Shown here piece by piece: positions 1 through 9,031 of a DNA stretch of 64,000 nucleotides. This DNA is from Gemmatimonadota bacterium (lineage in GTDB: Bacteria > Gemmatimonadota > Gemmatimonadetes > Gemmatimonadales > Gemmatimonadaceae): contig PLCA01000013.1 in the NCBI GenBank assembly GCA_003134685.1, forward strand, positions 106,373 to 170,372, in the 5' to 3' direction. Below the pieces are notes generated by a model that worked only from the letters and a program-made list of their open reading frames with translations, had not been told where the DNA came from and made no database searches. Each line of letters starts with the position of its first letter. The stretch's first letter is position 1. The translations under genes were made by a program, and so were the position numbers.

Positions 1-50
1 CCCGTCCAATGGTTGGCCTCTTATTATCCGTCAAAGTTCCGGGAGCACGA

Positions 51-1307
51 GTGATCGGTCATTTCCTGAAGGCATCGTCAACAATCGCAAAGAGATCCGG
101 CGCTCGCGCCTTCATCCTCGGCGCCGCCCTGGTTTTTTCGGCGGCTAGCGCCAACCGCGCGCTCGCGCAGGTGCCGGCATCGGCCGATACCGTGCAGCCT
201 GTCCGGACGGATACCACCAACAAACTCGCCATCAGCTCCGACACCACGAGGGAAGTGAAGCACGTGGTGAAAAAGGGCGACACGCTCTGGGATCTGGCGC
301 AGTTCTACCTGAAGAACCCGTTCCGCTGGCCGGAGATCTTTCGCCGCAACACCGACGTCGTCAAGGATCCGCACTGGATCTATCCCGGCGAAGTCATCCG
401 CATCTGGGGAAGCGAAGTGAAGACCGCGGCACTCGCGAAGGCTGACAGCGCCGGCGAAGTCGTGTCTCACATCGTAACGCGCCCCGCTCCGCCTTCGCCA
501 ACTCCAACCACGACGCAGGAAACCGGCGTACGCTCGGGTCTTACGACCTTCGCCTCACCGATGAGCCGCGCCGCGGCCGCGCTCCAGGCGGATGTGGTTG
601 GCCGCTCGCGTAACGGCGGAGTGCGCAGAGGCGAAGTCGAGGCCGCGCCTTACGCGGACCGCTCGGGGGGACCCAAGGACGCGGGCAGACTCATCTCCAG
701 CGTCGATCGCCCCGGCATCAAGACCAGCATCATTCAAGTCAGATATCAGATCAACGATAACCTCTTCATCGATCTTCCGAAGGGCCTTGTTCCCCGTCTC
801 GGCGACCTCTACATGTCGTACATCCTGGGCCCCGACCTTGGCGAAAATGGCCAGGTGGTTGTTCCCACCGGCATCCTTCGCATCGAAGACATTCCACAGG
901 GGCAGCGACCGATCGTGCGCATCATCAAGCAGTACGGAGAGATCATGCTCGAGCAGCAGCTCGTGGCGGCGCCCGATCTTCCTTTCCCGACGGGTGCCTT
1001 GTCGCCAGTCGCTGCCGGAATCAGAGGAACGGTTCTCTACATTCACAACGAGCCGGTGCTGCCCACGATCGGCTACTACGTGCTCATTTCGCCGAATTCC
1101 AGGACCGGTATCCAGGTGGGTGATGAAGTAAGTTTCATCGACAATACCACCGGGCCCGAACAGCTGAATCATGCTCCTCCCGTGATCGCCGGTGTCGCTC
1201 AGGTCGTGCGGGTAACACCCTTCGCGACGACAACGATCATCATCAGGCAGGCTCAGCCGACGATTCGTGACGGAATGCCAGTGCGCCTGACCGGCAAAAT
1301 GCCCTGA
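51..1307 (+). CDS. LysM-domain exported protein
   Basis: This is probably a cell-wall or envelope protein that binds peptidoglycan through one LysM domain. The domain lies at about residues 72-120 (HVVKKGDTLWDLAQFYL ... WIYPGEVIRI), after a hydrophobic N-terminal segment ending in an AxA-like site (residues about 17-40) that looks like a signal peptide. The remaining 300 residues are unrecognised and contain a Pro/Thr-rich linker. I chose GTG at 51 because a GGGAG ribosome binding site lies 5 bases upstream; the ORF track starts at 9, where no such site is seen. The gene stands alone, and a GC-rich inverted repeat follows it. Confidence 0.75.
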   Translation: MIGHFLKASSTIAKRSGARAFILGAALVFSAASANRALAQVPASADTVQPVRTDTTNKLAISSDTTREVKHVVKKGDTLWDLAQFYLKNPFRWPEIFRRNTDVVKDPHWIYPGEVIRIWGSEVKTAALAKADSAGEVVSHIVTRPAPPSPTPTTTQETGVRSGLTTFASPMSRAAAALQADVVGRSRNGGVRRGEVEAAPYADRSGGPKDAGRLISSVDRPGIKTSIIQVRYQINDNLFIDLPKGLVPRLGDLYMSYILGPDLGENGQVVVPTGILRIEDIPQGQRPIVRIIKQYGEIMLEQQLVAAPDLPFPTGALSPVAAGIRGTVLYIHNEPVLPTIGYYVLISPNSRTGIQVGDEVSFIDNTTGPEQLNHAPPVIAGVAQVVRVTPFATTTIIIRQAQPTIRDGMPVRLTGKMP

Positions 1308-1319
1308 GAAAGCGTCGTG

Positions 1320-1372
1320 CCCCGCCGGCGCGTTTAGCTCTGCGGTAATGCGCTAAAAGCGGGGCGGGGAAT
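1320..1372. terminator. GC-rich inverted repeat after the LysM gene
   Basis: Between the LysM gene and the ccsA-like gene the sequence GCCCCGC...GTTTAGC...GCTAAAAGCGGGGC can fold into an imperfect stem. There is no U-tract, so intrinsic termination is only possible, not shown. It could instead be a leader structure of the tetrapyrrole operon. Confidence 0.35.
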
Positions 1373-1388
1373 TAAATTAGGCGATCAG

Positions 1389-2195
1389 ATGATACCGATC
1401 GCCCACTTCGTTGCCGTCACGTTTTACCTCGCCGCGGCCGCCGTCGCGGCGCTGCCCTTTGCGCGTCGCGTGAAGGCGCCGGTTGTGGGCGTGGTCGTCA
1501 TGCTCCTGCTCGGAATTGGAGCCCACGCCACTGCGCTCGCGGGCCTCACGCGGCAGGCCGGGGCAGCATCGCTCACCGGACTTGGACCGGGGCTATCGTT
1601 CGCCGGTCTCGTCCTTGTCATCTCGCTCGTCGTCGTTGAGAGTGTCGCGCGCGAGGTCAGCCTCACGCTCGTGGCGGCACCTGTCGCCGCTCTCATCACC
1701 GTGGCCGGCAACCTTGCGGGGATGCATCCCTTTCTCGAGCCACAGGGCGTGCGCGCCGTCTGGCTCACTATGCACATAGTGCTGAGCTTCATCGGAATCG
1801 CCGCGTATGCGACCGCAGCCGCGGCGGGAACCATGTACCTGGTCGCGCGACGGGAGCTCAAATCGGCGCGATTCGGGGCAATCTTCAGGTTTTTCCCGCC
1901 GCTCGACACGCTCGATCGGGTAAATCACCTCGCCTCCATTGCAGGATTTCTCGGGCTCACGCTCGGCCTCGCGCTCGCCGCGGGGTATTCGTTCGAGTAT
2001 CGCGCGCTCGTTCTGCCGCAGATCATCTGGGGCATGGGCGCCTGGGTGGGTGTGAGCGCGCTGGTTCTCGGACGAGTGCTGCGCGGATGGCAGGCGCGGC
2101 GCGCCGCGCTGATGTCAGCCGTGACGTTTGCTAGCGTCGTCGCGCTCTACGTCGTGTTCAGGATGGCGTCGCTCAATCGGGGGCAGTTCCTGTGA
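1389..2195 (+). CDS. CcsA/HemX-like cytochrome c assembly membrane protein
   Basis: This is an integral membrane protein of the CcsA/ResC/HemX type, with about eight hydrophobic segments over 268 residues. The segment WLTMHIVLSFIGIAAYA matches the conserved Trp/His region of the CcsA family, which handles heme or cytochrome c assembly; HemX members sit next to hemA and affect its level. Its stop overlaps the start of sirC (GTGA), and hemA follows, so the three are probably one operon. Length and context favour the shorter HemX-like type over full CcsA, but the exact role cannot be fixed from sequence. Confidence 0.72.
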   Translation: MIPIAHFVAVTFYLAAAAVAALPFARRVKAPVVGVVVMLLLGIGAHATALAGLTRQAGAASLTGLGPGLSFAGLVLVISLVVVESVAREVSLTLVAAPVAALITVAGNLAGMHPFLEPQGVRAVWLTMHIVLSFIGIAAYATAAAAGTMYLVARRELKSARFGAIFRFFPPLDTLDRVNHLASIAGFLGLTLGLALAAGYSFEYRALVLPQIIWGMGAWVGVSALVLGRVLRGWQARRAALMSAVTFASVVALYVVFRMASLNRGQFL

Positions 2196-2797
2196 GCGAT
2201 TTCCCGATCGCCCTGCACGGTGAGCGCATCACCGCGGTCGTCGTTGGCGGCGGATCAGTTGGGACGCGCAAGGCGCTCGCGCTGGCGGACGCCGGCGCCC
2301 AGGTCCGAGTCGTCTCGCCCCTCGTGACGGCCGAGCTTGATGAAGCGGAACGGCTGCGACGGATCACGATCGCCCGCGAGGCGTATCGCAGCGATCATCT
2401 CGAGCGCGCGACGCTCGTCATCGCCGCCACCGACTCGCGCGAAGTGAACGCGCAGGTCGCGCTCGACGCCAACTCGCGCGGGAAGCTCGTCAACATCACG
2501 GACTATCCCGACGAGGGAAACTTTCACACGATGGCAATGCATCGTTCCGGGGACGTCACCATCGCGGTTACGGCGGGCGGCGTTCCGGGAGCCGCGGCAA
2601 GAATACGCGACGCCATCGCCGAGCGGTTCGACGGCCGCTACGAGCGCGCGGTCTCAGCTCTTCGCGGACTCCGTTCGCGCCTCATCGCCGGCGGAGACGA
2701 CCGCTGGCGCGCCGCCGCTCCCAAGCTGATCGGCGACGACTTCTGCAGCTCGGTCGAAGACGGATCGCTCACCGAGAAGGTGGATTCGTGGCGTTGA
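2192..2797 (+). CDS. Precorrin-2 dehydrogenase / siroheme-type NAD-binding protein
   Basis: The 201-residue product has the N-terminal Rossmann motif VVGGGSVGTRKALALADAGA of the SirC/Met8/CysG N-terminal family, which oxidises precorrin-2 to sirohydrochlorin with NAD; Met8-type members also chelate iron. The middle region carries the family signature VNITDYPDEGNFHTMAM. The C-terminal dimerisation domain is short. It starts with GTG overlapping the upstream stop and itself overlaps hemA by 10 bases, so the HemX-like, SirC and HemA proteins are translationally coupled. Confidence 0.85.
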   Translation: MSDFPIALHGERITAVVVGGGSVGTRKALALADAGAQVRVVSPLVTAELDEAERLRRITIAREAYRSDHLERATLVIAATDSREVNAQVALDANSRGKLVNITDYPDEGNFHTMAMHRSGDVTIAVTAGGVPGAAARIRDAIAERFDGRYERAVSALRGLRSRLIAGGDDRWRAAAPKLIGDDFCSSVEDGSLTEKVDSWR

Positions 2798-4080
2798 TCG
2801 TCGCCGGAGTGAGTCACACGACGGCGCCCATTGAGGTGCGCGAGAAGTTGACGTTCAGGCCGCAAGACGCCGTTCGCGAGCTGGCGCTCCTTCGCGCGAA
2901 CGGCCTGATCCGCGAAGGCGTCGTTCTGTCGACCTGCAACCGCACCGAGATCTACGCGGTCGAAGAATCCAATGACACTCTCCCGGATATTTCGTCGCTT
3001 CTCTCGAACCGGCTCGGCGACGACGTCGCGGGATTCATGTACGTGCACCGCGATCGCGAAGCGACAGCCCACCTGTTCGGCGTCGCCGCCGGGCTCGACT
3101 CGATGATACTGGGCGAAGCGCAGATCCAGGGACAGGTGAAGGCGGCCTGGGAGCAATGCCGCGCCGAATCGGGCCCGATCCTCAACCGCATGTTCCAGAG
3201 CTCGCTCCTGGCGGCGTCCCGCGCGAGAGTGGAGACCGGCATTGGCCGAGGCGCCGCATCTGTGAGCTCGGCCGCTGTCCAGCTCGCGAAGAAAATCTTC
3301 GGTGGGCTCGGTGGCAGGCGGGCAATGATACTCGGCGCTGGCGACGTCGCGGAGCTCGCGCTCGAGTGTCTGCTGAAGGAAGGAGTGAGCGTCGCAATCG
3401 TGGCGAATCGCACCCACGAGCGCGCGCAGAACCTGGCCGAGCGCCACGGGGCGACGGCGATGCACTATGAAGAGTGTTGGGAATCGCTGCACGACGTCGA
3501 CGTGCTGATTTGCTCTACTGCTTCGCCATCGCCGGTAGTCACGGTGGGCCGCATTCGCGCTTCGATTGCCGCCCGCGGCGACCGGCCCCTCTGCATTCTC
3601 GACATCGCGTTGCCGCGCGATGTTGAGGCAAGTGTCGGAGATATCGGAAACGTCTTCCTGTACGATCTGGACGATTTGCGCGCAGCCGCCGCGGCCAATC
3701 TCGAGCAGCGCGGGGAGGATGTGCCCGCCGCCCGCGAGATCATCGCGGAAGAGGTCCAGAAATACTGGGACTGGGTCGCTGGCCTGGCGGCGGTACCGGT
3801 CGTGCGGGAGTTTCGGGAGGAGATGGACAGATTGCGGAGTACGGAGCTTGCTGCGGCACTAAAGCGCTTGGGGCCGCTTTCGCCCGAACAGGCGGAAGCA
3901 ATCGAACATTTCTCGAGATCACTGATGAACAAGTTCCTGCATGAGCCGAGCGTGCGACTGAAGGCGGCGGCCGCCAATGGGCGGGGCCTCGGAGTTGTCG
4001 ACGCGGCGCGCTACCTGTTCGCGCTGGAGAACAAGCCTGGCACCGATCCGCAAAAAGGAGATTCTACCGACATTGCCTAA
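2788..4080 (+). CDS. hemA: Glutamyl-tRNA reductase
   Basis: This enzyme reduces glutamyl-tRNA(Glu) with NADPH to glutamate-1-semialdehyde, the first step of tetrapyrrole synthesis. The catalytic Cys is in STCNRTE (about residue 50), followed by GLDSMILGEAQIQGQVKAAW and an NADPH-binding Rossmann segment MILGAGDVAELALECL. A C-terminal helical dimerisation region is present. At 430 residues it has the usual family length. The start is GTG inside the end of sirC. No hemL, hemB or hemC is seen downstream; an epimerase follows with an 8-base overlap. Confidence 0.95.
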   Translation: MALIVAGVSHTTAPIEVREKLTFRPQDAVRELALLRANGLIREGVVLSTCNRTEIYAVEESNDTLPDISSLLSNRLGDDVAGFMYVHRDREATAHLFGVAAGLDSMILGEAQIQGQVKAAWEQCRAESGPILNRMFQSSLLAASRARVETGIGRGAASVSSAAVQLAKKIFGGLGGRRAMILGAGDVAELALECLLKEGVSVAIVANRTHERAQNLAERHGATAMHYEECWESLHDVDVLICSTASPSPVVTVGRIRASIAARGDRPLCILDIALPRDVEASVGDIGNVFLYDLDDLRAAAAANLEQRGEDVPAAREIIAEEVQKYWDWVAGLAAVPVVREFREEMDRLRSTELAAALKRLGPLSPEQAEAIEHFSRSLMNKFLHEPSVRLKAAAANGRGLGVVDAARYLFALENKPGTDPQKGDSTDIA

Positions 4081-5035
4081 AATCCTCGTAACGGGCGGAG
4101 CCGGGTTCATCGGCTCACACGTCGCCGACCTCTTTCTCGCCAGGGGATTCGACGTGTCCGTCGTCGACGATCTGTCTAGCGGAAAACGGGAAAATCTTCC
4201 GAGCAAGGCGCGCTTTCATGAGATCGGCGTGAACTCAAAAGAATTCGCGCAGCTGGTTCGCGACGAACGGTTCGACGTCGTAGCTCACCTCGCGGGCCAG
4301 ATCGATGTTCGAAAGAGCGTGGCCGATCCCGTCGTCGACGCGACGATCAACATTCTCGGCACACTCAATCTCATGGAAGCGGTGAGGCAGAGCGGTGCGA
4401 AAACCCGAATCGTCTTTACGTCCACGGGCGGAGTGCTGTACGGTGATTTCAACAAGCCACCCAACGTCGAGACGTACCCGAAGGATCCGGAGTCGCCGTA
4501 CGCGATAGCCAAGCTGAGCATCGAGTATTACCTCGCCTACTACGGACGCGTTCACCAACAGGACGCGGTCGCCGTGCGCTTCGGGAACGTTTACGGTCCA
4601 CGCCAGGACCCACATGGAGAAGCCGGCGTGGTAGCCATTTTCAGCGGGCGGATTCTCGGCAATCGCCCGCTTACGATTTTTGGGGACGGACTTCAGACGC
4701 GCGACTATGTCTACGTTGGCGACGTCGCTCGCGCGGTCTGGCTGGCGGCAACGAAGCCGCTGCCAGAGAAGGGACGGCTCGACGCCCGCGCGTTCAACAT
4801 CGGAAGTGGTGAGGGCACGAGCGTTCTCCAGATCGCCAAGTTGCTGCAGGCAACGGCCCGGACTGTGGTGCCGCTTGAATTCGCTCCTCGCCGTCCAGGG
4901 GAGCAACAGGAATCTTTCGTCGATCCCGGCAAGGCACGGGAAATCCTGGGCTGGGTTCCAGAGGTTGGTCTCGCTGACGGTCTGGCGAAGAGCTTCGGAT
5001 GGTTTGCTCGCGAGAATAGCGGAGCCGCCACTTGA
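4073..5035 (+). CDS. NAD-dependent sugar epimerase/dehydratase (UDP-glucose 4-epimerase-like)
   Basis: This is an extended short-chain dehydrogenase with the N-terminal NAD motif TGGAGFIGSHVADL and the active-site YAIAK (YxxxK) at about residue 145, together with a Ser/Thr-rich strand STGGVLYG. Such enzymes interconvert UDP-sugars; the substrate cannot be told here. I place the start at TTG 4073, 33 codons inside the ORF-track frame, because an AAAAGGAG site lies 12 bases upstream and conserved family sequence begins at once. It overlaps the end of hemA by 8 bases and ends in a TTGA overlap with tolQ. Confidence 0.85.
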   Translation: MPKILVTGGAGFIGSHVADLFLARGFDVSVVDDLSSGKRENLPSKARFHEIGVNSKEFAQLVRDERFDVVAHLAGQIDVRKSVADPVVDATINILGTLNLMEAVRQSGAKTRIVFTSTGGVLYGDFNKPPNVETYPKDPESPYAIAKLSIEYYLAYYGRVHQQDAVAVRFGNVYGPRQDPHGEAGVVAIFSGRILGNRPLTIFGDGLQTRDYVYVGDVARAVWLAATKPLPEKGRLDARAFNIGSGEGTSVLQIAKLLQATARTVVPLEFAPRRPGEQQESFVDPGKAREILGWVPEVGLADGLAKSFGWFARENSGAAT

Positions 5036-5748
5036 ATAGTCTCCTGATGTTCCAGGCCGCTCAGAGGATACCGAGCTCACCGATGGAGCTGGTGACAAGC
5101 TCGACCGGCGCGACGAAAATCGTGCTCGCGATCCTCGTCGTGCTGTCCCTCCTCAGCTGGGGGATCATCTTCGGCAAATGGTACGAGCTGAAGAAGGCTC
5201 TGAGAATCACGCGGTCCTTTGCGGATGAGTTTGCTGGCGTTCCCACGGTCGATCGCGCGTCCCAACTTGCGCGCAGCATTGGCGGACCGCCGGCGACGAT
5301 CATGGAGCGCGCGATGCGCTTCATCGCCGAGACGACGCCAGCGCTCTCGGGAACGACGGAGCGATCGGCGCGATTCAGCAGCGCGCAGGTGGAAGCCCTC
5401 CAGCTGGTCCTCGACGCCGAGACGACATCGGAGCGTGACCGACTCGGCAAATGGGTCACGGCGCTGGCGACAATCGGATCTGTCAGTCCGCTCATCGGAC
5501 TCCTCGGAACGGTGCTCGGCGTCATCGACGCTTTTGTTGGAATCGCATCCAAGGGTTCCGGAAACATCGGGGCCGTTGCTCCAGGTGTGGCCGAGGCGTT
5601 GATCGCGACCGCGGCGGCGCTCAGCGTCGCGATTCCGGCGGTGTTCGCCTACAACATCTTCGCTGCGCGCCTCAACAAGATCGAAGGGCAAGTCGAGAGC
5701 ATCGGATCGGAGCTGATCGCTCTGATGGTCAGAGAGGGCATGATCTGA
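5032..5748 (+). CDS. tolQ: TolQ/ExbB-family proton channel subunit
   Basis: This is the MotA/TolQ/ExbB-type inner-membrane subunit, with three hydrophobic segments (about residues 22-44, 140-165 and 180-205) and the family pattern GLLGTVLGVIDAF. With TolR it forms the motor that uses the proton gradient to drive TolA. The start is TTG overlapping the upstream stop, with GGAG 7 bases before it; ATG at 5047 is an alternative that would also give a typical N-terminus. Genes tolR, tolA, tolB and cpoB follow, which favours TolQ over ExbB. Confidence 0.88.
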   Translation: MNSLLMFQAAQRIPSSPMELVTSSTGATKIVLAILVVLSLLSWGIIFGKWYELKKALRITRSFADEFAGVPTVDRASQLARSIGGPPATIMERAMRFIAETTPALSGTTERSARFSSAQVEALQLVLDAETTSERDRLGKWVTALATIGSVSPLIGLLGTVLGVIDAFVGIASKGSGNIGAVAPGVAEALIATAAALSVAIPAVFAYNIFAARLNKIEGQVESIGSELIALMVREGMI

Positions 5749-6164
5749 TGGCGCGCCGCAGACGCGGTCGCGACAGGCTCGTGCTCAACGCCGAGATCAA
5801 CGTGGTGAGCCTGATCGACGTGATGATGCTGCTGATGATCATCTTCATGATCACCGCGCCGATGATGCAGGGCGGAGTGGACATCACGCTGCCAAAGGCG
5901 CAGGCGCGGCCCCTCGAGTCGAAGAGCGGGCTCACCGTGACCGTCGATCGCAGCGGCGCCATTTTCGTCGATGACGCGCGTCTCACGCTCAGCCAGTTCT
6001 CGTCGAGCTTCAAGGCGTTGGCGCAGCGGCGAGGCTCGGGCGGCGTCTACCTGCGGGCGGACGATCGAGTGCCGTACGGCTCGGTCGTACAGGTGCTCGC
6101 GATCATGCGAGCGAGCGGCGTCGGAGACATTGGATTGGTGGCTGAGCCACCAGAGGCGAAGTGA
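5748..6164 (+). CDS. tolR: TolR/ExbD-family protein
   Basis: The product is a 138-residue ExbD/TolR protein with one N-terminal transmembrane helix containing the key Asp region (INVVSLIDVMMLLMIIFMIT) and a periplasmic domain. In the Tol motor this Asp carries protons. The ORF track extends upstream to 5451, but the real start is ATG 5748 in a TGATG overlap with tolQ. The same kind of overlap joins it to tolA. Confidence 0.92.
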   Translation: MARRRRGRDRLVLNAEINVVSLIDVMMLLMIIFMITAPMMQGGVDITLPKAQARPLESKSGLTVTVDRSGAIFVDDARLTLSQFSSSFKALAQRRGSGGVYLRADDRVPYGSVVQVLAIMRASGVGDIGLVAEPPEAK

Positions 6165-6913
6165 TGCCTGGCCGAGAGGGTGGGTCGCGACTCGTCGCAC
6201 CTTTCACGCTCTCGGCGATACTTCACGCGGCTGTTGCGACGCTCCTCTTCAACACGATGAAGGAGCGCAAGCAGGTGGCGTTGCCGCCGATGTATCGCGT
6301 GGAAATCGTGGCTGCTCCGCCGGGCGAGAGAGCGATCGGCGAGGTGAAGACCGCGCAACCCAAGACGGCAGCATCTGTTACGCAGCCGACTGCCACGCAG
6401 TCAGCCGTCAAGGAAATGCCACTGCCGACGGCGAAGCCCGCGCCCAGGACACCGGCGCGAGCAACGCCGACGCAGGGGAAAGTTGCGCAATCACAAAAAG
6501 TGGCTCCTCCGACTGAAGCCAAAGTCACGCCACAACCAAAGACAGCGGCTCCAAAGGCGGGGGGCGGACCGACCGGCGGCAAGGGAACCGACGTGGCTAC
6601 GGTGCGTAGCGACGGGATCGAGTTCCCATTTCCAGGGTACCTCACCAACATCGTTCGCCAGATTGCTCTCAACTTCAAACCACGGAATCCCGCTGCGCGT
6701 CTCAAGGCGGAAGTTCGGTTTCTGATCCATCGCGATGGCTCCGTATCAGACATCACATTCATCAGAAAATCCGGCAATTTCTCCTTCGACCTCGAAGCAC
6801 AGGGTGCGGTGGAGGCGGCTTCGAGCGTGCGTGGCTTCGGCCCGTTGCCCGATGGATTTCCCGACGACGTCCTCCCCGTTGTATTCAGCTTCGATCCCGA
6901 GTTTCTGAAATGA
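6164..6913 (+). CDS. tolA: TolA/TonB-like energy transducer
   Basis: The product has an N-terminal membrane anchor (about residues 10-30), a long Ala/Pro/Lys-rich spacer (about 55-150), and a C-terminal TonB-like domain (about 160-249: RLKAEVRFLIHRDGSVSDITFIRKSG). This layout links the inner-membrane TolQR motor to outer-membrane or periplasmic partners. It starts with ATG 6164 in a TGATG overlap with tolR (GTG 6161 is the track's start) and overlaps tolB by ATGA. Its C-terminus resembles TonB at least as much as E. coli TolA, so the label rests partly on context. Confidence 0.82.
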   Translation: MPGREGGSRLVAPFTLSAILHAAVATLLFNTMKERKQVALPPMYRVEIVAAPPGERAIGEVKTAQPKTAASVTQPTATQSAVKEMPLPTAKPAPRTPARATPTQGKVAQSQKVAPPTEAKVTPQPKTAAPKAGGGPTGGKGTDVATVRSDGIEFPFPGYLTNIVRQIALNFKPRNPAARLKAEVRFLIHRDGSVSDITFIRKSGNFSFDLEAQGAVEAASSVRGFGPLPDGFPDDVLPVVFSFDPEFLK

Positions 6914-8235
6914 AGCTGAGAGCGTGGTGCCTTTCCATCGCCGTGATCGCCGCCACGTTCGCGGCGGCAACGGTCGCGCGCGCACAGGACACGACTGCCG
7001 CTCCCGGTGTGCGGCTCGGACTCAGCTACACGGCGGGCAGCAAGCCGGGCGTGATCGTCCTCCCGGTCCAGGACGACTACGACGATTCGCTGCGGATCAT
7101 CGTGCAGCGCGATCTTGACTACAGCGACCGCACCACCGTGATCGCGCTCGATGATGCGACGCTCAGTGGCCTGCTGCCGGCCGCGGGTGAGAAGATCAAC
7201 TTTGCGCTCGTGGCGAAGTTCGGAGCCGCTCTGCTCATTCGCATGACGCCGACGACACAGGGACTGCACGTGGCCGCCTATGATGTCGCCAGAGGGCAGC
7301 TTCTTCAGTCGGAGCACTTTCTCTTCGATCGGCGCGACCGCGACTGGCGGTTCGCACTGCACGGGGTGTCCGATCAGATAGAGCAGTGGACCTTCGGGAA
7401 GCGCGGCATCGCACAATCGCGCATCGCGTACGTAAACGATGGCGAGCTGCGAATCGTCGACAGCGATGGCGCCGAGACGCGCTCGATTACGACTGGTCGG
7501 GGGGCGCTGTCACCGGCGTGGTCCCCGGACGGACGGTCCGTCGTCTTCACCGTTCTTGGCAACGCCGGGACACAGGTGCAGGAGCTCGATGTCCGCACCG
7601 GACGCACACGAAGGGTGAGTCAGATTCGCGTTGGGCTCAACATTACACCGATTTATCAGCCCGGCGGAAACGCGATTCTTTACTCGCAGGGGAGCGGCAA
7701 CGGAACCGATCTCGTTCTGGCGGGTCTTGATTCAGGCTTGCCAAAGAAAGTCACGATCGGGAGGGGGACGGACAACACGTCGCCGTCCTACAGTCCCGAT
7801 GGCCACCAGATCGCGTTCGTCTCCGGGAAGTCGGGCGCGCCCCAGGTGTATATTATGGATGCGGACGGGTCTAACGTGCAGCTGCTTACGCCGTACACGG
7901 TTGGAGTGCGCAGCTATCGAGCGAGCCCGGACTGGTCGCCAGACGGACGCGCGATCGCGTACGAGCAGCAGAATGGGAACTTTCAGGTCTTCATGATCGA
8001 TTTGCGGGATCGCGTTCCGAAGCAGCTCACGAGCGAGGGCGAGAACGAGGATCCGTCCTGGGCACCGGACGGGCGGCACATCGTATTCACTTCGTCGCGG
8101 GGCGGCGACAAGCAGCTGTGGATTCTCGACACCGAGTCTGGCCGCGCCCGGCAGCTCACCCACAGCAGGGGAGCGAGATTGGCGGCATGGTCGCCGATTC
8201 TCGCCAATCCGGAAGTAGGGACATACTCACAATGA
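6910..8235 (+). CDS. tolB: Tol-Pal system beta-propeller protein TolB
   Basis: This is a periplasmic protein with a signal peptide (MKLRAWCLSIAVIAATFAAATVARA), an N-terminal alpha/beta domain and about five PD40-type propeller repeats (PAWSPDGRSVVF, PSYSPDGHQIAF, PDWSPDGRAIAY, PSWAPDGRHIVF). TolB works with TolA and Pal in outer-membrane constriction and stability. At 441 residues it has the normal family length. It overlaps tolA (ATGA) and cpoB (ATGA); no pal gene lies between tolB and cpoB. Confidence 0.93.
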   Translation: MKLRAWCLSIAVIAATFAAATVARAQDTTAAPGVRLGLSYTAGSKPGVIVLPVQDDYDDSLRIIVQRDLDYSDRTTVIALDDATLSGLLPAAGEKINFALVAKFGAALLIRMTPTTQGLHVAAYDVARGQLLQSEHFLFDRRDRDWRFALHGVSDQIEQWTFGKRGIAQSRIAYVNDGELRIVDSDGAETRSITTGRGALSPAWSPDGRSVVFTVLGNAGTQVQELDVRTGRTRRVSQIRVGLNITPIYQPGGNAILYSQGSGNGTDLVLAGLDSGLPKKVTIGRGTDNTSPSYSPDGHQIAFVSGKSGAPQVYIMDADGSNVQLLTPYTVGVRSYRASPDWSPDGRAIAYEQQNGNFQVFMIDLRDRVPKQLTSEGENEDPSWAPDGRHIVFTSSRGGDKQLWILDTESGRARQLTHSRGARLAAWSPILANPEVGTYSQ

Positions 8236-9017
8236 CGAAAACAACTCCATTGTTTTTTGCCGCCATCGCCCTGGTTTCGAGCGGCTGCTTCTTCGCGACG
8301 AAGTCGGATTTCGATAAGCTCCAGGCGGACATCGTCGGAACGCGCGCTGGCTCGAACGCCGCCGATTCTGTGCAGCGCGCCTATCTGATCGACGTGACTC
8401 GCTCGGTTCGGGCACTCAACGACTCGATCAGTGCCTTCAGCAAGAAACTCAATACGATGCGCACTGCCACGGAGTCGGATCTCACGGCGATGAAGGAAGA
8501 CATCTCGCAGCTCCAGGACATGAGCGGGCAGAGCGAGCGGCAGCTCCGTGACATGCGCGCGGCCGTCGAAGAGAAGAGTCAGGCGGGGGCTGCTTCGGGT
8601 GGCGACAGCACGAGTTTGGGTGTCGGCGCGGCGGTGACTGGTCCCGGTCCCGGCCAGCTGCTCCAGGCCGGCCGCGACCAGCTTCTCAAGGGTGGCAACG
8701 TCTCGGCGCGCGCGGCGTTCAGCGAGCTGATCGCAAAGTATCCGAAGTCCGACCTCGTTCCCGAAGCGATGTTCTACACGGCGCAGGCCTACGCTGCCGA
8801 GCGAAACGCCGATGCCGCTGACGCGGAATACGCCTCGCTGATCACGAAGTACCCAAGCTCCCCACGCGTGCCGACGGCCATGTACAAGCGCGCGTTGCAG
8901 ATGCAGGCATCGAAGAAGACCGCCGAAGCCAAGCGTCTATTCCAGGAAATCATCAAGCGCTTTCCGCGCTCTGACGAGGCCGCCCTCGCCGACGAGCGTC
9001 TACAGTCGATTAAGTAG
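8232..9017 (+). CDS. cpoB: CpoB/YbgF-like TPR lipoprotein of the Tol system
   Basis: The start is ATG 8232 (ATGA overlap with tolB), not 8118. The protein begins with a lipoprotein signal whose lipobox is LVSSGC, then a coiled-coil-like region (about residues 25-130) and C-terminal tetratricopeptide repeats (about 145-260: AGRDQLLKGGNVSARAAFSELIAKYPKSDL...AMFYTAQAYAAERN). This is the layout of YbgF/CpoB, which links Tol constriction to peptidoglycan synthesis. It is unusual in having a lipobox, since E. coli CpoB is soluble and periplasmic; a lipid anchor could partly make up for the absent Pal. Confidence 0.82.
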   Translation: MTKTTPLFFAAIALVSSGCFFATKSDFDKLQADIVGTRAGSNAADSVQRAYLIDVTRSVRALNDSISAFSKKLNTMRTATESDLTAMKEDISQLQDMSGQSERQLRDMRAAVEEKSQAGAASGGDSTSLGVGAAVTGPGPGQLLQAGRDQLLKGGNVSARAAFSELIAKYPKSDLVPEAMFYTAQAYAAERNADAADAEYASLITKYPSSPRVPTAMYKRALQMQASKKTAEAKRLFQEIIKRFPRSDEAALADERLQSIK

Positions 9018-9031
9018 CACGGAGTCGTAGC

